NCBI GenBank assembly: GCA_025057795.1
Contig: JANXEP010000004.1
Coordinates: 1 to 64,000 of the forward strand
Length of the DNA: 64,000 bases
From: Candidatus Bathyarchaeota archaeon
GTDB lineage: Archaea > Thermoproteota > Bathyarchaeia > Bathyarchaeales > UBA233
Reading direction: 5' to 3'
The notes under the pieces were generated by a model that was given only the letters and a program-made list of their open reading frames with translations, searched no databases and was not told the origin of the DNA. Shown here piece by piece: positions 26,660 to 35,703 of the stretch. The number at the start of each line of letters is the position of its first letter. The first letter of the stretch is position 1. Both the position numbers and the translations under genes were made by a program.

Positions 26660-27509
26660 TTATCTTGGCGACCAGAAAAGGTAAACTTTTCTATGCAGAA
26701 GAAAACTGTACACTTTTATTAAGTGTGCAAGCCTTTCAAGACTTACTTTCTCTACCTTTTTTGAATATGCTTCCTTTCTCCCGAAGGGTATGTGGCAGAA
26801 AAAATATTTCATAAACCGTGCATGGCAGTTTTTGATGAATGCCTCTTTAACTATTTGAATTTCTTTTTCGCTTAAGCTTAGCAATTTGTTCAAAACGTAT
26901 TTTTTGGCTTCCTAAAAGCTGAACGTTAAAGCCGAGGTTTTGCAATATTTCTATGATTTTTATGGCTTCTTTTGGTGGAGGCTGTTCTGCTATTTTTTGC
27001 ATTCCTGCTTTTTCTGCGAATGGGTTGTATTTTGCCATTACTGCTGGCATTTCTACATAGGGTGTTCCTGCTAAGGGCAGTGTTTCTTTTACAAGTTTTG
27101 TGCCTAATCCTATTGTTCGATACTTTGGGTGGACAACAACTCGGCTGATTATGCTTAGCTTCTCGTTCAGTTCTTTCATAGTCATTTTTGGTAAGACAAG
27201 CCTGCGTCCAAAGCATGTTGGTGGTGGATGAGCGTAAACTATGACTCCGCATAGTTCTCTACCTCGTTTTAGACAGAAAATTTTGCGTGGTCCGGCTATT
27301 TTGTGGCTTCGGTAATGGAATCCCGCAAGCCTTCGCCAATCTTCAGTTGAGCCTTCCGCTATGCGCATTTCCTTGACGAGGCTGCATTCTTTGGCTGGCG
27401 TGTTTGGGTAATAGTTGACTGTTATTTCTTTGCCTAACCGTTTGTGAATATGCACTGAAGGGTTTAGGTCTTCCAGCAGGTCCGTGTGGGTTGTGGCTGC
27501 CAAAACGGC
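26660..27509 (-). pseudogene. C-terminal remnant of a COG2401-type ABC ATPase/acetyltransferase
   Basis: Read leftwards, the frame begins abruptly with KAVLAATTHTDLLEDLNPSV, which matches the end of the ATPase domain of COG2401 proteins (an ABC-type ATPase fused to an acetyltransferase). A GNAT-like domain follows with RVVVHPKYRTIGLGTKLV, the acetyl-CoA pyrophosphate loop. At about 26893-26900 an extra A in a run shifts the frame: the protein continues as YVLNKLLSLSEKEIQIVKEA in the next frame down to 26660. The whole Walker A half is absent, so the gene is both 5'-truncated and frameshifted. It could still yield a free acetyltransferase of about 218 residues. Confidence 0.75.
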
Positions 27510-27746
27510 TTTTCCTCTTTTGAATAGACAAGGTTTACTCGTCTGCCATTTCTTTCCAGGACTTTAATTTCAATTTTTCCTTCGTTCAAAAGCCTCCTCG
27601 TTGAACCATCAATGCAGGCAGTCTTCCATCCCAACTTTTCCCCGAGTCATATTTAGAAAGCCCTGGATACTGTTTTATAATCTCCAATAGAATTCGTCTG
27701 ATTCTTCACCTCTTCGGTTCTTTCTTATTTCCGTTACTTCAATCAT
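27510..27746 (-). pseudogene. Broken winged-helix gene
   Basis: From ATG at 27744-27746 the minus strand reads MIEVTEIRKNRRGEE, then in a second frame RRILLEIIKQYPGLSKYDSG, then in a third CIDGSTRRLLNEGKIEIKVL ending with VYSKEEK. Joined, these make a coherent small winged-helix protein, so at least two frameshifts have occurred. It runs directly into the truncated COG2401 remnant, marking a deletion joint at about 27505-27510. Confidence 0.6.
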
Positions 27747-27839
27747 AATTTACTCATAGTCTCTTTTATCTTTTCACTACCTTATGTTGTCATATAATTA
27801 AGACAATTCATGGGGCACAGTAATAAGTTGTTCAACAGG

Positions 27840-30311
27840 TTATTTATATTCGCTTGTGAAGCTTACTTCAGCATATTGGGGGAGTTGTCTTCCTCCGCCT
27901 TTTTCCGGCAAAATCTCTATCTGTAAAATTTTGCATGTGCCAAGGATATCCTCTTTGTTTCTGGTTAGAATGCTTGCGTATTCGTTATTTCCGCTGTAGA
28001 CTTTAACCTTCTTTATGGGCGCGTTTAGGGGTTTCCTTTTTTCAGCCTTTTCCCGCCTGATTTCAGCTATTAATGCCATTACGAGGTCGCCTTCTTTCTC
28101 CGCAGCCTCGTCAACCCTACCGGGGTCAACTGTTGGCCACGATGTCAAATGTATGCTTTTTACGCCTACATTTTCTGCATACATGGTTTGGTAGATTTCT
28201 TCGCACATATGGGGCGTTATGGGCGCTAAAAGCTGGATTATACGATAAAGAACCTTGTAAAGCGTTTGTTGGGCGGCTTTTCTTTTGGATTCTCCATAGA
28301 TTTGAGGCTTGTAGAGGCGGTCTTTAACGGCTTCGATGTACTGGTCGCAGAAAACATGCCACGTGAAATTCCGGGCTTCTTCGAGGGCTATGTTGAACTG
28401 GCATTCTTCCAAGGCTTCGGTTACCCGCTGCGTAACCTTTTCAGCCTTGCTCAGAATCCACCTATCTAAAAGTTGAAGCTCGAAATTTTCGCCTGGGGCG
28501 TAGTCCGCTAGCTGGCTGCTGACGAAGCGGGCTGCATTCCAAAGCTTTGTCAAAAAGCGTCTTCCATATTCCACGTCAGGCCATCGGAAGGGAATATCTG
28601 AGCCTGTTGCGCCGCCTCCCGCAGCCCACTGTCGAGCAGCATCCGCGCCAAACCTTTCTAGAACTTCTGGCGTTGCCACGTAGTTTTTGAGAGATTTGCT
28701 CATTTTCCTGCCGTCGGAGCCCAAAACCATGCCGTTTATGAGGCAGCTTTTGAAGGGCTTCTCGTTGAAAAGAGCGATGTGCCTAACCATTAAATAGTAC
28801 GCCCAAGTCCTAATTATGTCCACTCCTGAAGGATGCAAGTCCGCAGGGAAAAGTCTACGCCAGTCTTCCCGGTCAGGCCAGCCTGCGTGCACCGCGCATG
28901 TAATAGATGAGTCCATCCAAGTGTCTAAAACGTCCCGTTCCGGAGTAAACTCTTTCCCACCGCATTTTGGGCATCTGTCTATCTTTGGGTTTTCGAGTTT
29001 CGGGTCTATGGGAACCCATTCTTCTTTGGCGATTATTGTTTCTCCGCAGTTTTTGCAGTACCATGCGGGTATGGGTGTGGCGAAAACCCTTTGGCGGCTT
29101 ATAACCCAGTCCCAGTCAAGGGAGCGCGCCCAGTCTATAAGGCGGGTTTTCATGTAATCCGGATACCAGACGATTTCGTTGGCCTCCTTTTCCACCCTGT
29201 CGGTTAGGATGCGGGTTTTCATGAACCACTGTTTGCGCTCCAAAATCTCTATGGGGGTTTTGCATCTTTCGCAAACGCCAATCTGCTGGGTTAACTCCTC
29301 AACCTTCTCCAGTAATCCAGCCGCTTCAAGGTCTCTAACAACGGCTTGCCTCGCCTCTTCAACTGTTAATCCCTCATATTTCCCGCCGTTCTCGTTTATC
29401 CTTCCATTTTCAGCCAAAAGCGTTATCACTGGGAGGCTGTGTCTCTTGACGGTTCTAACGTCTTCCTTGTCGCCGTAGGTGCATATCATGACAACCCCCG
29501 TGCCGAAAGACGGCTCAACATCTTCGTCCGCCATTATTTCCACAGTGCGGTTTACCAGTGGAACAGTTATTTTTCTTCCAACATACTTGTTGTATCTGTC
29601 GTCCGTGGGGTTCACAGCCACAGCGACGCAGGCAGGTATAAATTCTGGACGGGTTGTGGCTATAAGCAAGTGTTCGCCGCTGACACCTTCAAGGGGAAAA
29701 CGAATATAGTGGAGTTTGCCCCCTCGCTCTTCGTATTCCACCTCAGCGTCTGCGATGGCGGTTTCGCATCTGGGACACCAGTTCACTGGGTGGGTGCCCT
29801 GATAAATGTATCCTTTACGGTGGAGGATTATGAAGCTGAGCTGGGTGCGCCTCCAATAGTCCGGGTCCATGGTCCGGTATTCCGTTGTCCAGTCCACGCT
29901 GCAGCCTAAACGCGTAATGCCCTCCTTCATCATGGCGATGTATTTCTCCACAAGCTGCATGCACAGGCTTCGAAACTTGTCCGGAGGTAGGTCGCGCTTC
30001 CTAACCTTATGCTCTTTTTCCACCTGCACCTCTATGCCCAGACCGTGGCAGTCCCAGCCCTGGGGAAAATAGACGTTGTAGCCCCTCATGCGTTTGTAGC
30101 GGGCTACAATGTCGAAATAGGTCCAGTTTAAAACGTTTCCCATGTGGAACTCGCCTGATGGGTAGGGCGGCGGAGTATCAATGCTGAAGCTTGGGCGTTT
30201 ATGATCTTTCCAGTCAAAACGGTAGACGCCCCTTTCTTCCCAGAACTTTTGCCATTTGCGTTCAACAGCGATTATGTCAAACTCTTTAGGCAAAGCTTTC
30301 ATCTCTAACAT
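27840..30311 (-). CDS. valS: Valyl-tRNA synthetase
   Basis: 823 residues, class I synthetase with the HIGH-equivalent in PPYPSGEFHMGN, the CP1 editing domain (IATTRPEFIPACVAVAV), zinc-type Cys pairs (WCPRCE, CERCKTP) and KMSKS as GRKMSKSLKNYV. WDCHGLGIEVQVEK after the HIGH region and TGSDIPF near the KMSKS loop are typical of ValRS rather than IleRS. It charges tRNA-Val and edits threonine mischarging. ATG at 30311 is used; a second Met three codons later is possible. It is monocistronic. Confidence 0.95.
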   Translation of the reverse strand: MLEMKALPKEFDIIAVERKWQKFWEERGVYRFDWKDHKRPSFSIDTPPPYPSGEFHMGNVLNWTYFDIVARYKRMRGYNVYFPQGWDCHGLGIEVQVEKEHKVRKRDLPPDKFRSLCMQLVEKYIAMMKEGITRLGCSVDWTTEYRTMDPDYWRRTQLSFIILHRKGYIYQGTHPVNWCPRCETAIADAEVEYEERGGKLHYIRFPLEGVSGEHLLIATTRPEFIPACVAVAVNPTDDRYNKYVGRKITVPLVNRTVEIMADEDVEPSFGTGVVMICTYGDKEDVRTVKRHSLPVITLLAENGRINENGGKYEGLTVEEARQAVVRDLEAAGLLEKVEELTQQIGVCERCKTPIEILERKQWFMKTRILTDRVEKEANEIVWYPDYMKTRLIDWARSLDWDWVISRQRVFATPIPAWYCKNCGETIIAKEEWVPIDPKLENPKIDRCPKCGGKEFTPERDVLDTWMDSSITCAVHAGWPDREDWRRLFPADLHPSGVDIIRTWAYYLMVRHIALFNEKPFKSCLINGMVLGSDGRKMSKSLKNYVATPEVLERFGADAARQWAAGGGATGSDIPFRWPDVEYGRRFLTKLWNAARFVSSQLADYAPGENFELQLLDRWILSKAEKVTQRVTEALEECQFNIALEEARNFTWHVFCDQYIEAVKDRLYKPQIYGESKRKAAQQTLYKVLYRIIQLLAPITPHMCEEIYQTMYAENVGVKSIHLTSWPTVDPGRVDEAAEKEGDLVMALIAEIRREKAEKRKPLNAPIKKVKVYSGNNEYASILTRNKEDILGTCKILQIEILPEKGGGRQLPQYAEVSFTSEYK

Positions 30312-30507
30312 CTCTGCAAGCTCGCTTAAACTAGACTTTTAGGAAAAATGAATATACAAGTAAAAAAGCATTCTGGAACTCAACCTCACGGTGCGTTCCA
30401 CATGAAGTTTCCTTCATCCTTTCAACTTGTTAAGGCTATGCAATTTAAAACCTTGCCCTCTAACAACGTTTAAGTTTTGCATTGAAAACTATTAGCCGTG
30501 AAACACC

Positions 30508-31101
30508 ATGGGCAGTAAAAAGAAAGCCTACTATGCGAGTAAAATAAAACGGGCAGTGCACATACTTTTCTATAGAAGGCATAAAAAGCCAGGGGTTAAG
30601 GGCTGGGAGCTCCGCAAAGCCCTAGGCTCAGACTATCCGAAGGTTTTAAGCATTTTAGACGATTATTTGAAGGCTTTGGACTTGCAGGTTAAAACAGTTT
30701 TTGAAGAGGAAAAGCCTTCCGAGAATCCACCCTTGGAGGAGTTGGATAAAGCGAGGTTTTACATAACCCTAAGGGGCGAATTAACGCCTAAAGAGGCTAA
30801 GATGGTTGGCTGGCGTATAGACGACTTGGCTGGATTAGCCATAGCCATAACTCACATAATATCCAACAAGGGGAAGGCGCCGCGCAAGGAGGTGGAGGAA
30901 CTTCTCCGTGAAAAGCTGCCGGGATGGAAAGTCAGCCTAAACATAGACCGTTACATACGCTATGGATATTTGGCGCAAGACGAAAATGAACAGTTATATC
31001 TGGACTGGAGAACCTGCGCGGAAGTAGACCAAAAAGCACTAATAGACCTTCTTTTAGGCGCCAAAACAAAGCCTAACTCGCCTTCCGACCTTGATAATTA
31101 A
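30508..31101 (+). CDS. Probable tandem winged-helix protein, unknown function
   Basis: 197 residues, ATG at 30508. No family recognised with confidence. The pattern suggests two winged-helix units: residues about 12-75 (HKKPGVKGWELRKALGSDYP) and about 105-170 (LAIAITHIISNKGKAPRKEV, IRYGYLAQDENEQLYLDW). Such an arrangement recalls kite proteins (ScpB, Nse1/Nse3-MAGE) that bind SMC kleisins, but this is inference from pattern only. It is convergent with the nusA-like gene, 13 bases apart. Confidence 0.7.
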   Translation: MGSKKKAYYASKIKRAVHILFYRRHKKPGVKGWELRKALGSDYPKVLSILDDYLKALDLQVKTVFEEEKPSENPPLEELDKARFYITLRGELTPKEAKMVGWRIDDLAGLAIAITHIISNKGKAPRKEVEELLREKLPGWKVSLNIDRYIRYGYLAQDENEQLYLDWRTCAEVDQKALIDLLLGAKTKPNSPSDLDN

Positions 31102-31114
31102 GCGCTTTTTCACG

Positions 31115-31552
31115 TTACACTATGCTGACGTTTTGAATTTGGAAATACCTCTTCACCAGAAAGCGTAAACGTTCAGCGTTTCTACCATTTTTGCCTATGG
31201 CGACTCCTTTATCCTTCGGATTAACGGTTACAACGGCTATTGTTTTCCCATCGGGCCTTTCACTTATTCTAACCTCTTTAACCTCCGCTGGCTTTAAAAC
31301 ATTTTTGATGAAATTGACAGGGTCTTCTGAATATTCAATTATCTCGTGTTTTTTGCCCGTTATCTTCTCTAAAAGCCTAATGTTTCTTCCGCCCTTGCCT
31401 ATGGCTGCGCCTAAATCCCCCTCCTTAACAACGCAGATTACACGCCCGTTTTCTTCGTCGACTATGCAGTCTTTAACGGTTGCACCGCTTATGCTTTCGA
31501 AGAGCGCTATGTGCTTCATCTCTGTGTCTGTGAGTTTTATGCCGCCGCTCAT
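31115..31552 (-). CDS. nusA: NusA-like KH-domain transcription factor
   Basis: 145 residues made of two KH RNA-binding domains with GxxG loops: GAAIGKGGRNIRLLE (about residues 48-62) and GVAIGKNGRNAERLR (about 114-128). This is the archaeal NusA-like protein, lacking the bacterial N-terminal RNAP-binding and S1 domains. Position directly after rpoA and rpl30e is standard in archaea. The start overlaps the rpl30e stop by four bases (ATGA), indicating coupled translation. Confidence 0.92.
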   Translation of the reverse strand: MSGGIKLTDTEMKHIALFESISGATVKDCIVDEENGRVICVVKEGDLGAAIGKGGRNIRLLEKITGKKHEIIEYSEDPVNFIKNVLKPAEVKEVRISERPDGKTIAVVTVNPKDKGVAIGKNGRNAERLRFLVKRYFQIQNVSIV

Positions 31553-31875
31553 CCGCTTTCTCCACCAAGCTCTTCTGATTCCTCTTTTTCCGTTAACTTA
31601 AGAATTTCTGAGTCGCCGGGTTCTCTTATAGTTAACGCTGAAAGGGGGAAGGGTTTACCGCAAACCGCTGCCAAATCCAACGATGAACCCTTATAGGTGA
31701 TTAGGGGTATGTTTGAAAGCTTGCAGTAGTACTCGATGTCTCTTCGTATTCCCTCTGGACAGTTGGAAGATAAAACTACCATTTTAGCCCTTCCAGTCTT
31801 GACGCTCTTCACGGTTGAATTTGAGCCAAATAAAACTTTCCCCGTTTTCACTGCGGTTGCAATTGCCTTATCCAT
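31549..31875 (-). CDS. rpl30e: Ribosomal protein L30e
   Basis: 108 residues of the L7Ae/L30e fold: KTGKVLFGSNSTVKSVKTG near the start and SSNCPEGIRRDIEYYCKLSN in the middle are characteristic. It binds kink-turns in the large subunit rRNA. It lies two bases after rpoA and overlaps nusA, the usual archaeal rpo operon order. Its C-terminus has an acidic tail (KEESEELGGESG). Confidence 0.92.
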   Translation of the reverse strand: MDKAIATAVKTGKVLFGSNSTVKSVKTGRAKMVVLSSNCPEGIRRDIEYYCKLSNIPLITYKGSSLDLAAVCGKPFPLSALTIREPGDSEILKLTEKEESEELGGESG

Positions 31876-31877
31876 AT

Positions 31878-34800
31878 CTACCGTTTTTCATCCCTCCTAA
31901 GCTCAGATGCAGACATGTATAGTTCCACTAACCCTGTGCCTACCGGTATGGACTGACCAACTATAACGTTTTCAGTCACGCCTTCAAGGGGGTCGCTTTC
32001 CCCCTTAACAGCCGCGTCAACAATGTTTGGAACAGTTATCTCGAAGGCTGCCCTAGCCAAAACACTTGACTTTTTGCCGCTTACACCGTGCCTTCCAATC
32101 TGCTGCACCTCGCCTGTGGCTGTCATCATGTCCGCCACAAGCATTACATGGCGTATGTCCACATCTAAGCCCTGCTCCTCCAGCACGCTTTTAGCCTCTT
32201 GTATGAGAACGTTTCTAGCAGCCTCTATTCCCAAGGTTCTGGCAATTTCATGAACATTATTTGTCACGGTTCTGGAGGCGTCCACTCCGTAAACCTCCAA
32301 AACTTTCGGAAGGTTTGAACCGTCAGTTCTTATCACCCATTCACCATGCTCTTCTGTGATCAAGACACGCTTTATGCCTGGAATACCCTTAACATATATG
32401 GATGAAACCTTATCTAACAATTTTTTGAGAGTCTCAACTTTTTTGGGCTTTATGTGTATGCTGTCGCCGCTTATCTTCACCGTACAGTTTGCCAACTTAA
32501 CCCTATCCTTAAGCTCTTCCAAGGTTACGCCCCTATCCTCCATCATAGCCCTGTTAAGCTCCACAACTATTTCTTCCCGCACCGGATCCTGGTAGATTGT
32601 CTGAGCCAAATTTTCCAATGTTGTGTAAAGGATTTTCTGGGCGATTTTTACGGCGGCCTCCCTGCTTTTCCTATACTTCTCGTCTAGGTAAATAACCATG
32701 ATGGGCGTTGACGGGATTCTTCTCGCGTCAACAATCTCAATGAGCCTAGGCAAACCGAGGGTTACGTTCTGTTCTCTAACTCCTGCGTAGTGAAAAGTCC
32801 TAAGGGTCATCTGGGTTCCCGGCTCGCCTATTGACTGGGCGGAGACTATGCCTACCGCCTCTCCCGGCTCCATTAGAGCGCGCTTATATTGTTCCACGGT
32901 TAACTCTACAGCCTTCTCGACACCTTCCATGCTTAGCTCTGCCTCGGCCAAGCCCTGCTTAAGCTCGCTTATAAGCATGGGGGTCAGCTGGTCTTCAACT
33001 TCCTTCAGCTTCTCCTTAATGTACTCTGGCGGAGCCGGCTTACCCTTCTCCATGGCGATTTTTATCTGTTCGATTAGGCGGCTGACGTTCACAGCTTTTC
33101 CATGGTCGCTTTTCGCCGGGTCAACGCCGTCCTCGCCATACTTAAACTGGATTATGTCTCCAGCTGAGCTTCTCACGGTTCCATCATATTCTAGGCGGAG
33201 ATGTTCAAGCGCGTTGATCAGCCGCCTCTGCATGTAACCGCTCTGCTGTGTCCTAACAGCCGTGTCCACCAGGCCTTCTCTTCCTCCCATGGCATGGAAG
33301 AAGAATTCAACGGCGTCCAACCCCTTACGGTACGAGGAATAAACAAAACCCCTTGCTTTAGGCGTTGAGTCTCCCATCTTGAAGTGGGGTAGGGCGCGTC
33401 CCATGTAACCCCTCATTATTCGCTTTCCACGCACTGCCTGCTGCCCAACGCATGCACTCATCTGTCCTATGTTAAGGCTTGAGCCTCTAGCCCCTGTGCG
33501 CGTCATCACTATGCCTGAGTTTTCAAGGGTGAACTCTTCGTCGGCAACTTTTCCCGACTCGTCTCGGGCTTTAGCCAACTCGTTCATAACGTAAATTTCA
33601 AAGGAGTCTTCAAGGGTTTGTCCGGGAAGCCTCTGCAACGTGCCGTTCCGATAGCTTTCTATAAGCTCCATTATTCGCTTCTCAACCCTATCCATGACCT
33701 TTTTTATCCTGTTTTCTGCCTGCGGCGAAAGCAAAAGTTCATCATAAGAGTAGGTGAAACCCCTCATGGTTATGAAGAGTTTCAAAAGTCTTGTAAATTT
33801 GTTTATGAAGGCGCGGCCTGCCTCTGTTCCATAATCTTTAATGATCCTGTGGAGGAGACTTTCAGACTGCTCAGCTCCTATGGCGCGCCTATCTATGACG
33901 CCGCATTTGAGCTCTCCGTTTTTAACCACAACATAGGCGTCGTATGGGCATTCCTCCTTCAAACATTTGGCGCATCCGCGGCAAGTGTTCGCCTTTAAAA
34001 CATAGTTCAAGTCTTTGGGGAGAAATAGGCTGAAAATTTGTTTGCCGCTCCACATAGGCTGCGGCTCCTTAATTTGCGGTTCAGGCAGGGGTCCTTCATA
34101 TCCCGCTGCAACAAGTAGTCTGCAAACCTCGTTTTTCGTGAGGTAGTTAGATTTTCTCGTGAAAAGATAAGCAGCTGTTATGAAGTCTCGGATCGCCCCA
34201 ATTATGGGGCCTCCAAACCTTGGAGAGAGTATCTGATCTTGAACCTGCATCAGCAGGCGGGCTTCTGTTTGGGCTTCCTCGCTTTGGGGTATGTGGAGGT
34301 TCATTTCGTCCCCGTCGAAGTCCGCGTTGTAGGGCGGGCAAACGCATAGGTGAAGCCTAAAAGTCTTGTATGGGAGAACCCGCACGTAATGCGCCATAAT
34401 CGACATTCTGTGGAGAGATGGTTGACGGTTGAAGATGGCTATGTCGCCGTCTTTAAGATGTCTCTCAACAATGAAGCCGGGCGCCAGGGCTTCAGCGATT
34501 TTATCCCTGTCCGTAACAAACTCCAGCCTTATGCGTTTGCCGTCGGGACGTATAATGTAAAGGGCTCCCGGATATTTTTCAGGACCGTTTATGACTAGTT
34601 TTCGCATTTCCTCAATGTTCCACGGGGTTACTTTTTCAGGCACTGAAAGCCGCATGCCAACTTCAAGGGGCACTCCTACCTCGCTGATGTCCAGGTTTGG
34701 GTCTGGAGATATTACCGTGCGGGCTGAAAAGTCAACCCTTTTTCCGGAAAGGTTGCTTCTAAACCTTCCCTCTTTCCCCTTAAGCCTCTGGGAAAGCGTC

Positions 34801-35702
34801 TTTAGGGCTCTGCCTGACCGGTGCCTGGCTGGGGGTATCCCTGAGGCCTCATTGTTGAAGTACGTGGTTACGTGATATTGGAGAAGCTCAGACAAGTCCT
34901 GAATTATGAGGGTTGGGGCTCCAGCCTCCATGTTTTCCTTAAGCCTCTGATTGATGCGGATTATGTCCACAAGCTTGTGTGTCAAGTCGTCTTCTGAGCG
35001 GATTCCAGACTCTAAGGTTATGGAGGGCCTCACATAAACCGGCGGCACGGGTAAAACTTGCAGAACCATCCATTCCGGGCGGGCTTTTTCAGGGTCGAAG
35101 CCTAAAAGCCTCAAGTCGTCGTTGGGTATACGCTCAAGCCTCTCTCGAATCATGCTGGGCGTTAAAGGCTGGGAGCCGCTTCCTGGAATTTCCTCGCTGA
35201 ACTTTGTAGGTTTTTCAAAGGATATCTTATATTGGGGAGTGTTGCAGTGGGGACACGTTTTGGTCTTCGTTTCCTGCATCACCCTCTTGAAAACTTCGTC
35301 GGGAATTACGCCTAAAAGGTGACGTGTCCTTTCAATTCTTGCCCGCAGCTTTTTTATCGAGTCTTCTGAAAGCAAAACTCGCCCGCAGTTTCTGCATGTT
35401 ACCCTTAAAAGGTCGTAGATTATCCTTGCAAATTCAATGTGGATTATTGGAACTGCAAGTTCAATGTGTCCGAAATGTCCTGGACAACGGGCCGCCGTGT
35501 TTCCACACGTTTTACATCTCTGTCTAGGCTCAAGGGTTCCAAGTCTGCCGTCCATAAGCCCAGCGGTTATCGGCGCGCCGTCTTCATCGTAAGTGTCTGG
35601 GGTTTGAATTTCGACAACGGAAAGTTTCCTTATCTCCTGCGGCGAGAACAAGCCGAAACTGATTTCGTCTACAACCTCGTGGGCAACCTCTTCAGCCGCC
35701 AT
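31878..35702 (-). CDS. rpoA: DNA-directed RNA polymerase subunit A, A' and A'' fused
   Basis: 1274 residues. The first about 870 residues are A': N-terminal zinc motifs CKTCGNTAARCPGHFGH and CRNCGR, and the catalytic loop YNADFDGDEMN that binds the active-site Mg2+. Without interruption the chain continues into A'': EAVGIVSAQSIGEPGTQMTL (bridge and trigger region) to the C-terminus. In most archaea these are two genes; an unsplit A subunit is known in Thaumarchaeota and some related lineages. There is no stop or start signal at the joint and the frame is intact. The stop of rpoB at 35704 is one base away. Confidence 0.97.
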   Translation of the reverse strand: MAAEEVAHEVVDEISFGLFSPQEIRKLSVVEIQTPDTYDEDGAPITAGLMDGRLGTLEPRQRCKTCGNTAARCPGHFGHIELAVPIIHIEFARIIYDLLRVTCRNCGRVLLSEDSIKKLRARIERTRHLLGVIPDEVFKRVMQETKTKTCPHCNTPQYKISFEKPTKFSEEIPGSGSQPLTPSMIRERLERIPNDDLRLLGFDPEKARPEWMVLQVLPVPPVYVRPSITLESGIRSEDDLTHKLVDIIRINQRLKENMEAGAPTLIIQDLSELLQYHVTTYFNNEASGIPPARHRSGRALKTLSQRLKGKEGRFRSNLSGKRVDFSARTVISPDPNLDISEVGVPLEVGMRLSVPEKVTPWNIEEMRKLVINGPEKYPGALYIIRPDGKRIRLEFVTDRDKIAEALAPGFIVERHLKDGDIAIFNRQPSLHRMSIMAHYVRVLPYKTFRLHLCVCPPYNADFDGDEMNLHIPQSEEAQTEARLLMQVQDQILSPRFGGPIIGAIRDFITAAYLFTRKSNYLTKNEVCRLLVAAGYEGPLPEPQIKEPQPMWSGKQIFSLFLPKDLNYVLKANTCRGCAKCLKEECPYDAYVVVKNGELKCGVIDRRAIGAEQSESLLHRIIKDYGTEAGRAFINKFTRLLKLFITMRGFTYSYDELLLSPQAENRIKKVMDRVEKRIMELIESYRNGTLQRLPGQTLEDSFEIYVMNELAKARDESGKVADEEFTLENSGIVMTRTGARGSSLNIGQMSACVGQQAVRGKRIMRGYMGRALPHFKMGDSTPKARGFVYSSYRKGLDAVEFFFHAMGGREGLVDTAVRTQQSGYMQRRLINALEHLRLEYDGTVRSSAGDIIQFKYGEDGVDPAKSDHGKAVNVSRLIEQIKIAMEKGKPAPPEYIKEKLKEVEDQLTPMLISELKQGLAEAELSMEGVEKAVELTVEQYKRALMEPGEAVGIVSAQSIGEPGTQMTLRTFHYAGVREQNVTLGLPRLIEIVDARRIPSTPIMVIYLDEKYRKSREAAVKIAQKILYTTLENLAQTIYQDPVREEIVVELNRAMMEDRGVTLEELKDRVKLANCTVKISGDSIHIKPKKVETLKKLLDKVSSIYVKGIPGIKRVLITEEHGEWVIRTDGSNLPKVLEVYGVDASRTVTNNVHEIARTLGIEAARNVLIQEAKSVLEEQGLDVDIRHVMLVADMMTATGEVQQIGRHGVSGKKSSVLARAAFEITVPNIVDAAVKGESDPLEGVTENVIVGQSIPVGTGLVELYMSASELRRDEKR

Positions 35703-35703
35703 T

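Noticed and set aside
26450..26722. Open frame on the plus strand starting GTG at 26450
   Set aside because: It begins inside the methyltransferase promoter, has a composition expected of AT-rich antisense sequence, and ends antisense to the COG2401 remnant.
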